Source: Candidatus Pseudobacter hemicellulosilyticus (lineage in GTDB: Bacteria > Bacteroidota > Bacteroidia > Chitinophagales > Chitinophagaceae). Taken from it: a stretch of DNA of 64,000 nucleotides. Of this stretch, positions 44,747 through 53,092 are shown piece after piece. Below the pieces are notes generated by a model, which saw only the letters and a program-made list of their open reading frames with translations, made no database searches and was not told where the DNA came from. Location: contig CP119311.1 of NCBI GenBank assembly GCA_029202545.1, positions 3,782,001-3,846,000 on the forward strand, in the 5' to 3' direction. Numbering within the stretch: position 1 is the stretch's first letter; every line of letters starts with the position of its first letter. The position numbers and the translations under genes are program-made.

Positions 44747-47700
44747 CTATAATCCTTTACCAGGCAGGTTACGACGCAGGAAATCCCTGTATATTTCCAG
44801 GTTCTGCTGCTGTTTCAGCAGGGCCAGGTTGGTGGGGGTGATGATGGTGAAAGAATATTTTCCTGCCGGCAGCCAGGATACAATTTCTGTGGGAGCGGCC
44901 TTGCTGATCTTGCCCATATAGTCCAGGGCCGCTTCGGCATTCTCAAAATTGCCGATCAGCACCAGTCGGAGGGTATCATTCAGGGCGTCATTCCTGGTTT
45001 CCAGCTGCTGGCTGATCCTGTTTTTGTTGTAGCGGTTGAAGGCGTTGCTGGCCTCGGCAATGTACACGCGGTCCACTTTGCTCAATACCATGGCAACCAG
45101 GTGTGTGGAGGCCGGGTCATTGATATAGCCCGATGGGTCCTTACTGGCCCCTCTGGGTTGGGCGGGAGCGGTCACTACCGGCGGCGGTGTTATGGTCCGC
45201 GGGGTATCCGGTTTCGGCTGGGGCGGTGCAGTCACCACCACAGGCGTATCTTTCGGAGGCGCTGTCACTACAGGCGCTGTCACTTTTTTGCTGGTATCGG
45301 GCTGGGGTGGCGGAGGTGCTGTCACTACGGCGCGACCGGTATCCGTTTTGGGCGCCGTCACCACCGGCGCCTTCATACTGGTATCTGCCTTGGGCAGGGT
45401 GGGAGCAGTTACCACGGCGGTATCCGGCCTGGGCTGTACAGCTACCGGTGGCTCAGGTTGAGCCGTTGCGCTGTCTACAGGCTTTTCTGCCGGCGGCAGT
45501 TTGGAAGGCACTACTTCGGGTGGTTTATTGCCGGTCAGCTGTTCCGGTTTGGGCACTGCTGCAATATCTTTTTTACCGGTGCTGTCCTTTTTGCCGATAG
45601 CCGTGCTTTTCAAATCGGGATCCTTAACAACAGGTGGTTCCGCTATGGCGCTGTCTACCACCGGCGGTGCTGGCGCCGCCTGCACTACTTTGTCGTCTAT
45701 CCAGGTCAGGCTGTCTTCTTTCGGCCTTTCAATTTTCAGGTTGGTCAGGTAATCCTCTATCTGTTTCCGGCGGTTCAGCACATCGATCATGATCTGTGCT
45801 TTTTCTGCCAGTGGTGAACTGGAATACAGGTTGATGATATTCTGCAATACATTTTTGGCGGTATCGTCCTGCCTTTCCTTGATATGGTAAACAGACTGGA
45901 TATACAGGAGCTGCGGTGTCCAGTAGTTAACGCCATAGAGGCTGTCGGCCACTTTCTTCTCAGCCAGGGCCCGGGCAAAACTGCCTTCAATGAACAGGTT
46001 GTAGATCTGTTCATAGCGGCGGGTCATATCCGCTTTGGCCAGCTGATCCGGTGTGCCGGTGGGGTTGGAGACCAGCTTTTCGTATTCCGTGCCGCCATAC
46101 CGTTGTTTCAGCTCGGCTGCTACTGAGTTTGCTTTGGCCTGCTGGCCGGTCTTATAATAGCAATAATACAGGTAGAACAGGGCTTCAGGCCTGCGCTGGC
46201 TGTAGGAAAAGCGTTCCAGGAAGGTTTCCAGGGTATTGATGGCGGAATAGTAATCTTCCAGTCCATCCATCAGGGTCTTGCCCAGCAGCAGCTGTGCCTG
46301 TTCAATGGAGTCATTGGACAGCTGTAACTGCGTGGGAGTGAGGGGCAGGTTCTTCAGCAGGCCTTCGTAGGAGAGGTCTGCCGGGCCGGCCGTATTGCCG
46401 TTGTTCACATCATTGACGTTGCCTGTTTCGGTGCCGGGCACAGTGGCCTGGGCGTTCATGGCCTGGTTAACGGCCGCAATGCGGCGCCAGTTGTCTACGT
46501 TCTTTCGGTTACCCCATTTATTGCGGAACTCGTTATAACCTTTTCCTTTGAGCGTGGCATTGTAGAAATACCAATCGCCCTTGCTGTTATTGCTGAACAG
46601 GTCGGTGGGCGCGGCATTGTTACCCTGTAGCGGGGCTACGCCACCGGCAAAACTGTCTTCCTCTTCCTTGACACCCTGTTGTTTTCGGAGCTGTCTGGCC
46701 ATCTTTTTCAGGATGGCTTCGCGTTCTTCTTCAGGCAGGGCGGCAATGCGTTGCAGGCTGTCCTGGCGGTAGATGATCTCCTGCTGGGCCACTATCCGGC
46801 CCAGGGTCTCTTTGCGTTTTTCCAGTTTGGCAGGATCTCCGGCCACGGCAGGAACGGTGATGCTGTCGTAAAAACGTTTGGCATCGGGATAATTCTTTTC
46901 TGCAAAAGACAGTTCGGCCAGCTGGAGGAAGGCTTTGGAAGCCTGGTTGGGATCGCTCAGCGGGCTCTTGAAGCGCGTGGAGATCAGCAGCAGGTCTTTG
47001 GCGCCGGGAACATTGCTGCGTTCCAGCTCAATCTGAGCGGTCATATAATAAATAATGTCACGGTAGTTGATGTACTTATCCCGCTTGGCCATTTTCAGGA
47101 GTGCGTCAATATTTTCCTGGATGGCTTTCTCATCGCCTTTATTCTGGCGGATGCTGTTGAGGCGGGCATAGACTTCCAGTACGGGGTCCAGGGTATGCTG
47201 GATAGTGCGGCCGTAGAAATCGCTGGCCCGGGAATGCTGGCCGGTCTTTTCGTACAATTGTCCTATCAGGTACTCCCAGCGGGCCTTTTCTTCATTATTG
47301 GCTGCTTTGGGCAGGGCCTGCTCCAGGTAGAAGGCGGCGCTGTCATAGATCTGCTGGATATAGAAATAGTGGGCCTGTACTTCCCGCAGATCGGCCGTGA
47401 GGCGTTCCGGGAAATTGGGGTCATGGCGCAGGGTCTCTATCAGGCCGGAGGCTTCAGGCATTTCCTGGCGGGCAAGGAAGGTCTTGATCTGCCAGATAAA
47501 GCTTTCGTTGCGACTGGGATAGCTGGTCCAGACCCGGCTGGGCAGGCTTTTATTTTCTTTGGTGGAAATGGAGAACGCGTTGCCGCCTTCCACGGCATTA
47601 CTGCCGATAGGGATATCATAACCGTCTTTTTCCTTGGGAGAAAAAGCGTAGTTGACATACTGGAAAGTGAGATAGGCCGTATCCAGGATATTCTTATAAT

Positions 47701-48124
47701 AATAGGCCTGGCCCATGAGCATATAGAGGTTGTCGATCCAGCTATTGCGGAGGTCATGGATCAGGATACCGGCATTGGCCTTGTAGATCACGGAATCCAG
47801 ATCGCGGTCCTGGGCGGTACGCGCCAGGTCGAAATTATAAAAGGAGAGGAGTTGGGTATAATCGTCTTTGTGCTGGGATTTAGCTCTTTCGAGGATCTGG
47901 AAGAGCTTTTGTTCTGCGTTGAAGTGGTAGTTGAACTTGGTGACGCCGTTCTGTTTGAATTTACGCCAGAGGGTCCATTTTTTTTCCCCGGTCTTTTCAG
48001 AGCCCAGCTTCCTGTTCTCAAATTTCTGGGGTTTCTTGAGTTCCCATGTCAAACCCTGCCCGTTACCAATGGTCCAGGCATAACAAAAACACAATAATAG
48101 GATGATCCGGCTCAAAACCTTCAT
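44747..48124 (-). CDS. sprE: SprE/PorW-like TPR protein of the type IX secretion/gliding machinery
   Basis: This 1125-residue exported protein starts with a signal peptide (MKVLSRIILLLCFCYAWTIG). It shows the SprE/PorW N-terminal block (KFNYHFNAEQKLFQILERAK, HKDDYTQLLSFYNFD), many tetratricopeptide repeats to about residue 830, then a Pro/Thr-rich linker (about 880-1000) with repeated VVTAP units. A conserved C-terminal domain of about 125 residues ends it. PorW/SprE is a periplasmic protein needed for type IX secretion in gliding bacteria. I see no standard lipobox, although many homologues are lipoproteins. It diverges from the bactofilin pair. Confidence 0.85.
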   Translation of the reverse strand: MKVLSRIILLLCFCYAWTIGNGQGLTWELKKPQKFENRKLGSEKTGEKKWTLWRKFKQNGVTKFNYHFNAEQKLFQILERAKSQHKDDYTQLLSFYNFDLARTAQDRDLDSVIYKANAGILIHDLRNSWIDNLYMLMGQAYYYKNILDTAYLTFQYVNYAFSPKEKDGYDIPIGSNAVEGGNAFSISTKENKSLPSRVWTSYPSRNESFIWQIKTFLARQEMPEASGLIETLRHDPNFPERLTADLREVQAHYFYIQQIYDSAAFYLEQALPKAANNEEKARWEYLIGQLYEKTGQHSRASDFYGRTIQHTLDPVLEVYARLNSIRQNKGDEKAIQENIDALLKMAKRDKYINYRDIIYYMTAQIELERSNVPGAKDLLLISTRFKSPLSDPNQASKAFLQLAELSFAEKNYPDAKRFYDSITVPAVAGDPAKLEKRKETLGRIVAQQEIIYRQDSLQRIAALPEEEREAILKKMARQLRKQQGVKEEEDSFAGGVAPLQGNNAAPTDLFSNNSKGDWYFYNATLKGKGYNEFRNKWGNRKNVDNWRRIAAVNQAMNAQATVPGTETGNVNDVNNGNTAGPADLSYEGLLKNLPLTPTQLQLSNDSIEQAQLLLGKTLMDGLEDYYSAINTLETFLERFSYSQRRPEALFYLYYCYYKTGQQAKANSVAAELKQRYGGTEYEKLVSNPTGTPDQLAKADMTRRYEQIYNLFIEGSFARALAEKKVADSLYGVNYWTPQLLYIQSVYHIKERQDDTAKNVLQNIINLYSSSPLAEKAQIMIDVLNRRKQIEDYLTNLKIERPKEDSLTWIDDKVVQAAPAPPVVDSAIAEPPVVKDPDLKSTAIGKKDSTGKKDIAAVPKPEQLTGNKPPEVVPSKLPPAEKPVDSATAQPEPPVAVQPRPDTAVVTAPTLPKADTSMKAPVVTAPKTDTGRAVVTAPPPPQPDTSKKVTAPVVTAPPKDTPVVVTAPPQPKPDTPRTITPPPVVTAPAQPRGASKDPSGYINDPASTHLVAMVLSKVDRVYIAEASNAFNRYNKNRISQQLETRNDALNDTLRLVLIGNFENAEAALDYMGKISKAAPTEIVSWLPAGKYSFTIITPTNLALLKQQQNLEIYRDFLRRNLPGKGL

Positions 48125-48132
48125 TTGCGTCC

Positions 48133-48140
48133 CAAAACTA
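48133..48140 (-). promoter_or_regulatory. -7 element of sprE (TAGTTTTG), very close to the start codon
   Basis: TAGTTTTG fits TAnnTTTG and lies 8 nt before the sprE ATG, so the mRNA would be leaderless or nearly so. It runs into GGGACG, giving a 10-base match to the dispersed repeat (TTTTGGGACG, 48128-48137). Confidence 0.45.
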
Positions 48141-48257
48141 AATCGTTAATAACTGGTATTCAGGAAAAATATTTTAAAGATAGGGTTATTTTTTTTTGTC
48201 GTTGCGGTAGGAGGGTTTTCCGCCTAACTTATTATCTTTAAAGCAAGAATACCTTCT

Positions 48258-48653
48258 ATGGCCAAATTCGATGCCAATTCCACCCTGAAGCGTTTGCAGA
48301 ACCGGTACCGGTTGGTGGTGATGAATGATGATACTTATGAAGAAGTGGTGACGTTCAAGTTATCGCGGTTAAGTGTATACATAGCATTAAGCACAATATT
48401 TGTGCTGGTTACCAGTTTAACAGTAGCGCTCATTGTATTTACCCCCCTGCGCATGTATATTCCCGGATACGGGGATGTGAATGCCACCAGGGAGCTGCGC
48501 GAGCTGAAAATGAGGACTGATTCCCTGGAACAGGCCATGCACTACAAGGAAAAGTACTTTGAGAACGTCAAAATGGTGTTACAGGGTGATATGACGGTGA
48601 AACTGGATACTACCGCCCTGGACATTCCTAAACCTGAAACTATTGATGATTAA
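48258..48653 (+). CDS. small membrane protein resembling the N-terminus of M23 peptidases, no peptidase domain
   Basis: This 131-residue protein has a short cytoplasmic part (RLQNRYRLVVMNDDTYEEVV), one transmembrane helix (VYIALSTIFVLVTSLTVALIVF, about 39-60; first 20 residues diagnostic) and a periplasmic coiled coil (ELRELKMRTDSLEQAMHYKE). The segment RYRLVVMND...FKLSRLSVY...PLRMYIPGYGD matches what I know from the N-terminal part of Bacteroidota M23/LytM peptidases, but the zinc peptidase domain is absent and the gene ends cleanly. It lies 12 bp before the bactofilin gene, so it probably anchors or regulates the bactofilin filament in cell-wall work. Confidence 0.75.
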   Translation: MAKFDANSTLKRLQNRYRLVVMNDDTYEEVVTFKLSRLSVYIALSTIFVLVTSLTVALIVFTPLRMYIPGYGDVNATRELRELKMRTDSLEQAMHYKEKYFENVKMVLQGDMTVKLDTTALDIPKPETIDD

Positions 48654-48665
48654 AACATAAGATCT

Positions 48666-49106
48666 ATGTTCCACCAAAAATCCAAATCCGAAACCACTCA
48701 CGAAGCGCCCACTCCCAGCGGCGCCAGCATCATTGCAGCGGGCACCACGCTCAAAGGCGATATCAACAGCAATGGCGATATCCGCATCGATGGTCATCTC
48801 CAGGGTAATATTCATTGCAGCGCCAAAGTAGTGATCGGCTCCAACGGTCATGTTGCCGGCGATATCGGCGGCCAGCAGGCGGATATCATGGGCAGGGTTA
48901 CCGGCACTATCAAGGTAAAAGAGTTGCTGCAACTGAAAGGCGGCTGCCAGGTGAGCGGCAATATACACGCCGGCAAGCTGCAGATTGAGCCCAGCGCCAA
49001 CTTCAACGGCCAATGCCATATGAACCAGGAACCAGTCCATAACGCTGCCGCCAGCAACGGCGTAGCAGATAAAAAGCTGGAAAAACTGGTGGCAGCACAG
49101 GCCTAA
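48666..49106 (+). CDS. bactofilin (polymer-forming cytoskeletal protein)
   Basis: This 146-residue protein is a bactofilin, with the parallel beta-helix core at about 15-125: GASIIAAGTTLKGDINSNGD, IRIDGHLQGNIHCSAKVVIG, GHVAGDIGGQQADIMGRVTG and so on. Short disordered tails flank the core. Bactofilins form nucleotide-free filaments at the inner membrane and often direct peptidoglycan enzymes. The adjacent membrane protein of M23-peptidase type fits this. The pair is likely one operon. Confidence 0.95.
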   Translation: MFHQKSKSETTHEAPTPSGASIIAAGTTLKGDINSNGDIRIDGHLQGNIHCSAKVVIGSNGHVAGDIGGQQADIMGRVTGTIKVKELLQLKGGCQVSGNIHAGKLQIEPSANFNGQCHMNQEPVHNAAASNGVADKKLEKLVAAQA

Positions 49107-49233
49107 GCTGTTCCCTCCTTATTTATTGTAACGACATCCTGCCTGTAGCAGGGCTGAGTGGATTGTTTTGCACGGTCCGTTCTGCCCCGCGCGGGAATTT
49201 CCTGCTTTGTTCCATGCCGGGTGTGTAGAAGGA

Positions 49234-49248
49234 TTTTGGGACGAACCA
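49234..49248 (+). repeat. dispersed short repeat, copy 4
   Basis: The sequence is TTTTGGGACGAACCA, identical over 15 bases to the copies at 4242-4256 and 10542-10556. Confidence 0.7.
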
Positions 49249-49508
49249 TCCCATACGCGGAACAGCTTTTCAAAGAACAGCCCTGCAACCTTGCTTTGCG
49301 CAGGGGCTTAACCCTGCTGTCCTTTTTTGATAAGGTCGCCGATCACTTTTTTCTGCCAACCTTCGGCCCGCCATTCCGTTCCTGGGCAGGCAGTGCCTGA
49401 ATGCGGCGGCAATGTTGCTCCTTGTCCATCTCCCTTCTTTTCTCTCCAGGCGGCAAGCTGAGTCTGAGCGCGGCGGCAACCGGTACTGACAGGGGCGCCC
49501 GGCAGGGC

Positions 49509-49539
49509 TTGGCGGAGGAATTGGCTTCACGTACCTTTG
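49509..49539 (+). promoter_or_regulatory. promoter with -7 element 5 nt before the start codon
   Basis: TTG (49509-49511), 20 nt, then TACCTTTG (49532-49539) is an exact Bacteroidota consensus. The ATG follows at 49545, so the transcript should be leaderless. Confidence 0.65.
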
Positions 49540-49544
49540 CGTCC

Positions 49545-49949
49545 ATGGAAAATAATTCTGCCGTCCGGGCATTTCTTCCCCTTTCGCTGATCTTTGTGGT
49601 CACCACAGCTTTGTTCATTACCCTGCGCAGCACCTGGGAGGGCCTTCATATAGATCCCAATGTGCTGATCATCGGCAATGGTATCCTGTTCTTTATTACC
49701 CTGATCGCCTTTTATTTTTACAGCCGGGCGCTGCGGGACAGGAACAATATGGCTTTTATGCGGATGGTGACCCTGGGGATGTTTGTCAAGCTCATGCTCT
49801 GCGCCCTGACGGCCATTGTATATATTTTCAGCTTCCGGAAAGGAGTGAACAAAGGCGGGCTCTTTACCTGCATGTTCCTCTATTTACTGTATACATTTGT
49901 AGAAGTAGGGGTCCTCATGAAGTTGAGTAAGCAACAAAAGAATGCCTAA
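49545..49949 (+). CDS. small four-helix membrane protein of unknown function
   Basis: This 134-residue protein has four predicted transmembrane helices: about 10-26 (FLPLSLIFVVTTALFITL), 42-60 (VLIIGNGILFFITLIAFYF), 75-95 (VTLGMFVKLMLCALTAIVYI) and 107-125 (FTCMFLYLLYTFVEVGVLM). Similar proteins lie beside ATP-synthase genes in other Bacteroidota, as I recall, but no atp gene is near here. The start MENNSAVRAF is favoured because the promoter ends 5 nt before it. It overlaps the next gene by 8 bp. Function unknown. Confidence 0.8.
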   Translation: MENNSAVRAFLPLSLIFVVTTALFITLRSTWEGLHIDPNVLIIGNGILFFITLIAFYFYSRALRDRNNMAFMRMVTLGMFVKLMLCALTAIVYIFSFRKGVNKGGLFTCMFLYLLYTFVEVGVLMKLSKQQKNA

Positions 49950-50577
49950 AAAGGAAGCTCCACTGGATTATCTGCGCCGGTATATTCCGTCGGGCGCCGC
50001 TCCGCGGGTCCTGGAATTGCTGCAACAGTATACTGTTCACCTGACCATTACCCGCGAGCGCAAAAGTATCCTTGGGGACTACCGGCATGCCACTGCTTAC
50101 AAGAACCACCGCATCAGTGTGAATGGTAACCTCAATCCCTTTTCTTTCCTCATTACCCTGGTGCATGAGCTGGCCCACCTGGTCACTTTCATGCAATATG
50201 GCAACCGGGTGGCCTCTCATGGCAAAGAATGGAAAAGCTGTTATGCCCTGCTGCTCCGGGATTTTATGGGCAAACAACTGTTCCCGCCTGATGTGGAGCA
50301 GCACCTGCTGCACTCCATGAACGACCTGCCCGCCAGCAGCTGCGCCGATGAAGGACTGATGCGCCTGCTCCGGAAATATGACGCCGAAGACAACGGGCTG
50401 GTGATGGTAGAAGCCATGGCCGAAGGCCAGCTCTTTGCCCTGGAAGATGGCCGCATCTTCCGCAAAGGCAAAAAGCTCCGCAAACGCTTCCAGTGCGTGG
50501 AGATCAGCACCGGCAAAGCCTATCTCTTCAGCCCTATCTACGAGGTGAAAGAGATCACTGTCCGCAAGGCCGGTTGA
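49942..50577 (+). CDS. SprT-like zinc metallopeptidase domain protein
   Basis: This 211-residue protein has an SprT-like domain with the metallopeptidase motif HELAHLVTF (HExxH at about residues 72-76) and a second His in SHGKEWKSCY. The C-terminal zinc-ribbon region of SprT is largely missing its cysteines (only CVEISTGKAY remains recognisable), which is common in the Bacteroidota form. The role is unknown; related Spartan proteins process DNA-protein crosslinks. It overlaps the preceding membrane gene by 8 bp. Confidence 0.88.
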   Translation: MPKKEAPLDYLRRYIPSGAAPRVLELLQQYTVHLTITRERKSILGDYRHATAYKNHRISVNGNLNPFSFLITLVHELAHLVTFMQYGNRVASHGKEWKSCYALLLRDFMGKQLFPPDVEQHLLHSMNDLPASSCADEGLMRLLRKYDAEDNGLVMVEAMAEGQLFALEDGRIFRKGKKLRKRFQCVEISTGKAYLFSPIYEVKEITVRKAG

Positions 50578-50694
50578 GCGTTTTTTCTGCCTTGGTAGAG
50601 CTTGCCCAGCGGTTAAAGAGCTGACTGTCCGCAAGACCGTTTGAGCAGGCGCAAGGACCGTTTTATAGAAAAAAGGCGGTATATTTCAGGTCAT

Positions 50695-52446
50695 ATGAAA
50701 CCATATCTCTTACTGACCCTGTTCCTGTTAACGATTGCCAGCTGTAAAAAAGACGATAAACCTCAGCCTCCCCTGGCCGCCTTACAAGGTTTTGTCATCA
50801 CTGCTGAAAAGAACAGCGCCCTCCTGGAAACCGATCTGACCGCAACCATCAAAGCCGATACCATTGTGGTCCATTTGCCGGAAGAATTCGTCAACAAAGA
50901 ACTGGTTGTTGATTTTTCCATCGATGCCGCAGATAGATTGTATTACAACAATACAAGACTGACAGGCAACAGCGCGTCCATAAAACTGACAAACGGCGCT
51001 GTGATCAGCGTGAGCGCCGATAATAAAAAAACAGCGCTGTATTTTTTACAACTGATCACCTACGCTGAAGAAGGATTACGGCTGACTGCCTTTGGATTTA
51101 CAACAGCAAACAATGCCACGTTGCAATCGGATATTCATTTTGCCGTGGGCGCAGCTGGTATCAGCGGTAACCTGTCGCCCTTCCTGACTACCCTGGTGCC
51201 AACCCTGTCCACCAAGGCGGCGGGTATTGAGTTCAATAATATTCCGTTTACAGGTAAGGAAGCCATCAACTTTTCAATGCCGGTAGTCTGTACGCTGATA
51301 TCGGACAAAGGCACCCGGAAAGCGTATACTGTTACTACAGGCTTTGATAACCTGCCGCGCCTGACCATCAATACCGACGGGGCTGTTGCCATTGCCTCTA
51401 AAGATGTCTATGTCAATGGCAGCCTGGTCATACAGGGCGCAGGACAGTACCCGGACACAACCCTAAAAACGCAGGTAAAAGGGCGCGGTAATTCAACCTG
51501 GGGATATCCCAAAAAGCCTTACCGGTTGAAGCTCGACAAAAAAGCGGCTTTATTTGGCCTGTCGGAAGAAAAGGACTGGGTGCTGCTGGCCAATTACATT
51601 GATGAAAGCCTGGTGCTGAATGCCCTGGCCATGAAGATCGGCCAGCTGCTGGAGATACCTTATACCAATCATATTGTACCGGTAGAGCTATATATCAATG
51701 GCGTATATAATGGCGTATACATGCTGACAGAGCAGGTAGAGGTGGAGTCAAACCGGGTCAATGTAAAAGATGGGTACCTGCTGGAACTTGATTCTTATTA
51801 CGACGAGGAATATAAGTTCCGGACCACTGCTTATGATCTTCCGGTCAATATCAAATACCCCGAACTGGAGAACAACGCGGATATAGCTGCCATCCAGCAA
51901 TCCTTTCAGCAGCTGGAAACACTGGTGGCTGCCGCCAGCTTCCCGGATAATAATTATGGGACGCTGATCGACAAAGTCTCTATTGCCAATTACCTCCTGA
52001 CCTATATGATGACGGATAACCAGGAGATCAACCATCCCAAGAGTACTTATATCAACAAGACAGGCGCGGGAAAATATACTATGGGACCTATCTGGGATTT
52101 TGACTGGGCAGCAGGTTATGAAGGTGCTGCTGATCATTTTGCCTATTACAACAGGCCTTTGTTCTGGACCACGCCTTCAGCAGGGACCAGGTTCTTTCAG
52201 CGATTCCTGCAGGACCCGGAGGTGAAAACATTGCTGCAGCAAAAATGGACAGACTTCAAGGCGCATAAACTGGATCAGCTGCAGCAGTACAGAGATACTT
52301 ATATCAAAGCTATAACTGCTGCCAGGGAAAGAGATTATGCCAAATGGGGCAGGGGAGAAGCCGGGTATGTCAGTATCGTCTCCAAATTGAAGACCTGGAT
52401 GCAGAACCGGTATGCTTACCTGGACACCTATATTGGTGGATTGTAG
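50695..52446 (+). CDS. CotH kinase-family surface lipoprotein
   Basis: This 583-residue protein starts at MKPYLLLTLFLLTIASC with lipobox IASC. The N-terminal 130 residues form a beta domain like DUF5018 (LQGFVITAEKNSALLETDL). The CotH kinase domain spans about 220-550, with GRGNSTWGYPKKPYRLKLD, LLANYIDESLVLNALAMKIG, GVYMLTEQVEVESNRVN and MGPIWDFDWAAGY (the metal-binding Asp motif). CotH kinases phosphorylate extracellular proteins or wall polymers; in Bacteroidota the targets are unknown. The start at 50695 gives the signal peptide directly. Confidence 0.9.
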   Translation: MKPYLLLTLFLLTIASCKKDDKPQPPLAALQGFVITAEKNSALLETDLTATIKADTIVVHLPEEFVNKELVVDFSIDAADRLYYNNTRLTGNSASIKLTNGAVISVSADNKKTALYFLQLITYAEEGLRLTAFGFTTANNATLQSDIHFAVGAAGISGNLSPFLTTLVPTLSTKAAGIEFNNIPFTGKEAINFSMPVVCTLISDKGTRKAYTVTTGFDNLPRLTINTDGAVAIASKDVYVNGSLVIQGAGQYPDTTLKTQVKGRGNSTWGYPKKPYRLKLDKKAALFGLSEEKDWVLLANYIDESLVLNALAMKIGQLLEIPYTNHIVPVELYINGVYNGVYMLTEQVEVESNRVNVKDGYLLELDSYYDEEYKFRTTAYDLPVNIKYPELENNADIAAIQQSFQQLETLVAAASFPDNNYGTLIDKVSIANYLLTYMMTDNQEINHPKSTYINKTGAGKYTMGPIWDFDWAAGYEGAADHFAYYNRPLFWTTPSAGTRFFQRFLQDPEVKTLLQQKWTDFKAHKLDQLQQYRDTYIKAITAARERDYAKWGRGEAGYVSIVSKLKTWMQNRYAYLDTYIGGL

Positions 52447-52513
52447 GTGGCGCCGGCCTGGCCCGGTGCAACATTTTGCCGGGTACTTCCGACATTAGCT
52501 GTAACTTGTTTCC

Positions 52514-53032
52514 ATGCGCCGTTTTATTGCCAGTATAGCCGGTTGCCTGCTCCTGTTCCCGGTAGCAGCGCAGATACCCCGTAATGCCGCGGGGCATTTT
52601 GAATATACCCATTCCATTACTTTACCGGAGGGACAAGAAAAAGGCTTAACGGAAAGGGCGCGCTCCTTTTTCAAACTGCCTTTCCTGGTACACTGGAGCA
52701 GGGTTGACAGTATCGCCCGGCCTTCGGGGCTGCTCCTGCAAGCCAGCGGGACTATTGAAGTGCGGGTATATCACCGGATGAAACGCCGCGTGATCCCCGT
52801 AGCCTTGCAGGTGGAACTGATCACCGAGGGCAATCACTATCGTTATGTCATTCATCAGCTGGAGGCCCGCAGGCAGAAACCCGGGGCTTATTTTCCATTG
52901 GAGCTGAAACCGGAAACCCTGAGTGACGGGTTGTATGATAAGCTGGTAGAACGGACTCACCGCTACCTGGTGCTGGTGATAGGGTATATGCGGCGGGAGC
53001 TGGAAGGAGAAACAGGTATGGCTGGTCGATAA
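52514..53032 (+). CDS. secreted DUF4468-like protein
   Basis: This 172-residue protein has a signal peptide (MRRFIASIAGCLLLFPVAAQ) and a short alpha/beta domain. The layout (IPRNAAGHFEYTHSITLPEG, then ERARSFFK and a strand-rich middle) resembles the DUF4468/TBP-like fold of Bacteroidota secreted proteins. Function unknown. It follows the CotH gene by 67 bp and is convergent to sucC. Confidence 0.65.
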   Translation: MRRFIASIAGCLLLFPVAAQIPRNAAGHFEYTHSITLPEGQEKGLTERARSFFKLPFLVHWSRVDSIARPSGLLLQASGTIEVRVYHRMKRRVIPVALQVELITEGNHYRYVIHQLEARRQKPGAYFPLELKPETLSDGLYDKLVERTHRYLVLVIGYMRRELEGETGMAGR

Positions 53033-53066
53033 AAAAGAAAAAATCCCATCGGAGTGATGGGATTTG
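53031..53066 (-). terminator. terminator of sucC
   Basis: AAATCCCATC/GATGGGATTT form a 10-bp stem, followed on the minus strand by TTTTTTCTTTTTT. It lies 27 bp after the sucC stop and overlaps the end of the convergent gene. Confidence 0.85.
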
Positions 53067-53092
53067 TATTATATAAAAGGTCTTTATACGAA

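Larger units (their letters stand above)
49107..49544. other. intergenic region between bactofilin and a membrane protein gene
   Basis: No credible gene is seen in these 438 bases, although short open frames exist on both strands with no family resemblance. It contains a repeat copy at 49234-49248, a possible hairpin (GCCCTGCA ... TGCGCAGGGGC) near 49280-49306, and the promoter of the next gene. Confidence 0.5.

Noticed and set aside
46679..48097. 472-codon open frame opposite sprE
   Set aside because: It is antisense to the conserved N-terminal and TPR region of sprE; composition follows the gene beneath it.
49343..49633. Minus-strand open frame in the gap after bactofilin
   Set aside because: It is antisense to the start of the membrane protein gene and shows no similarity to known proteins.
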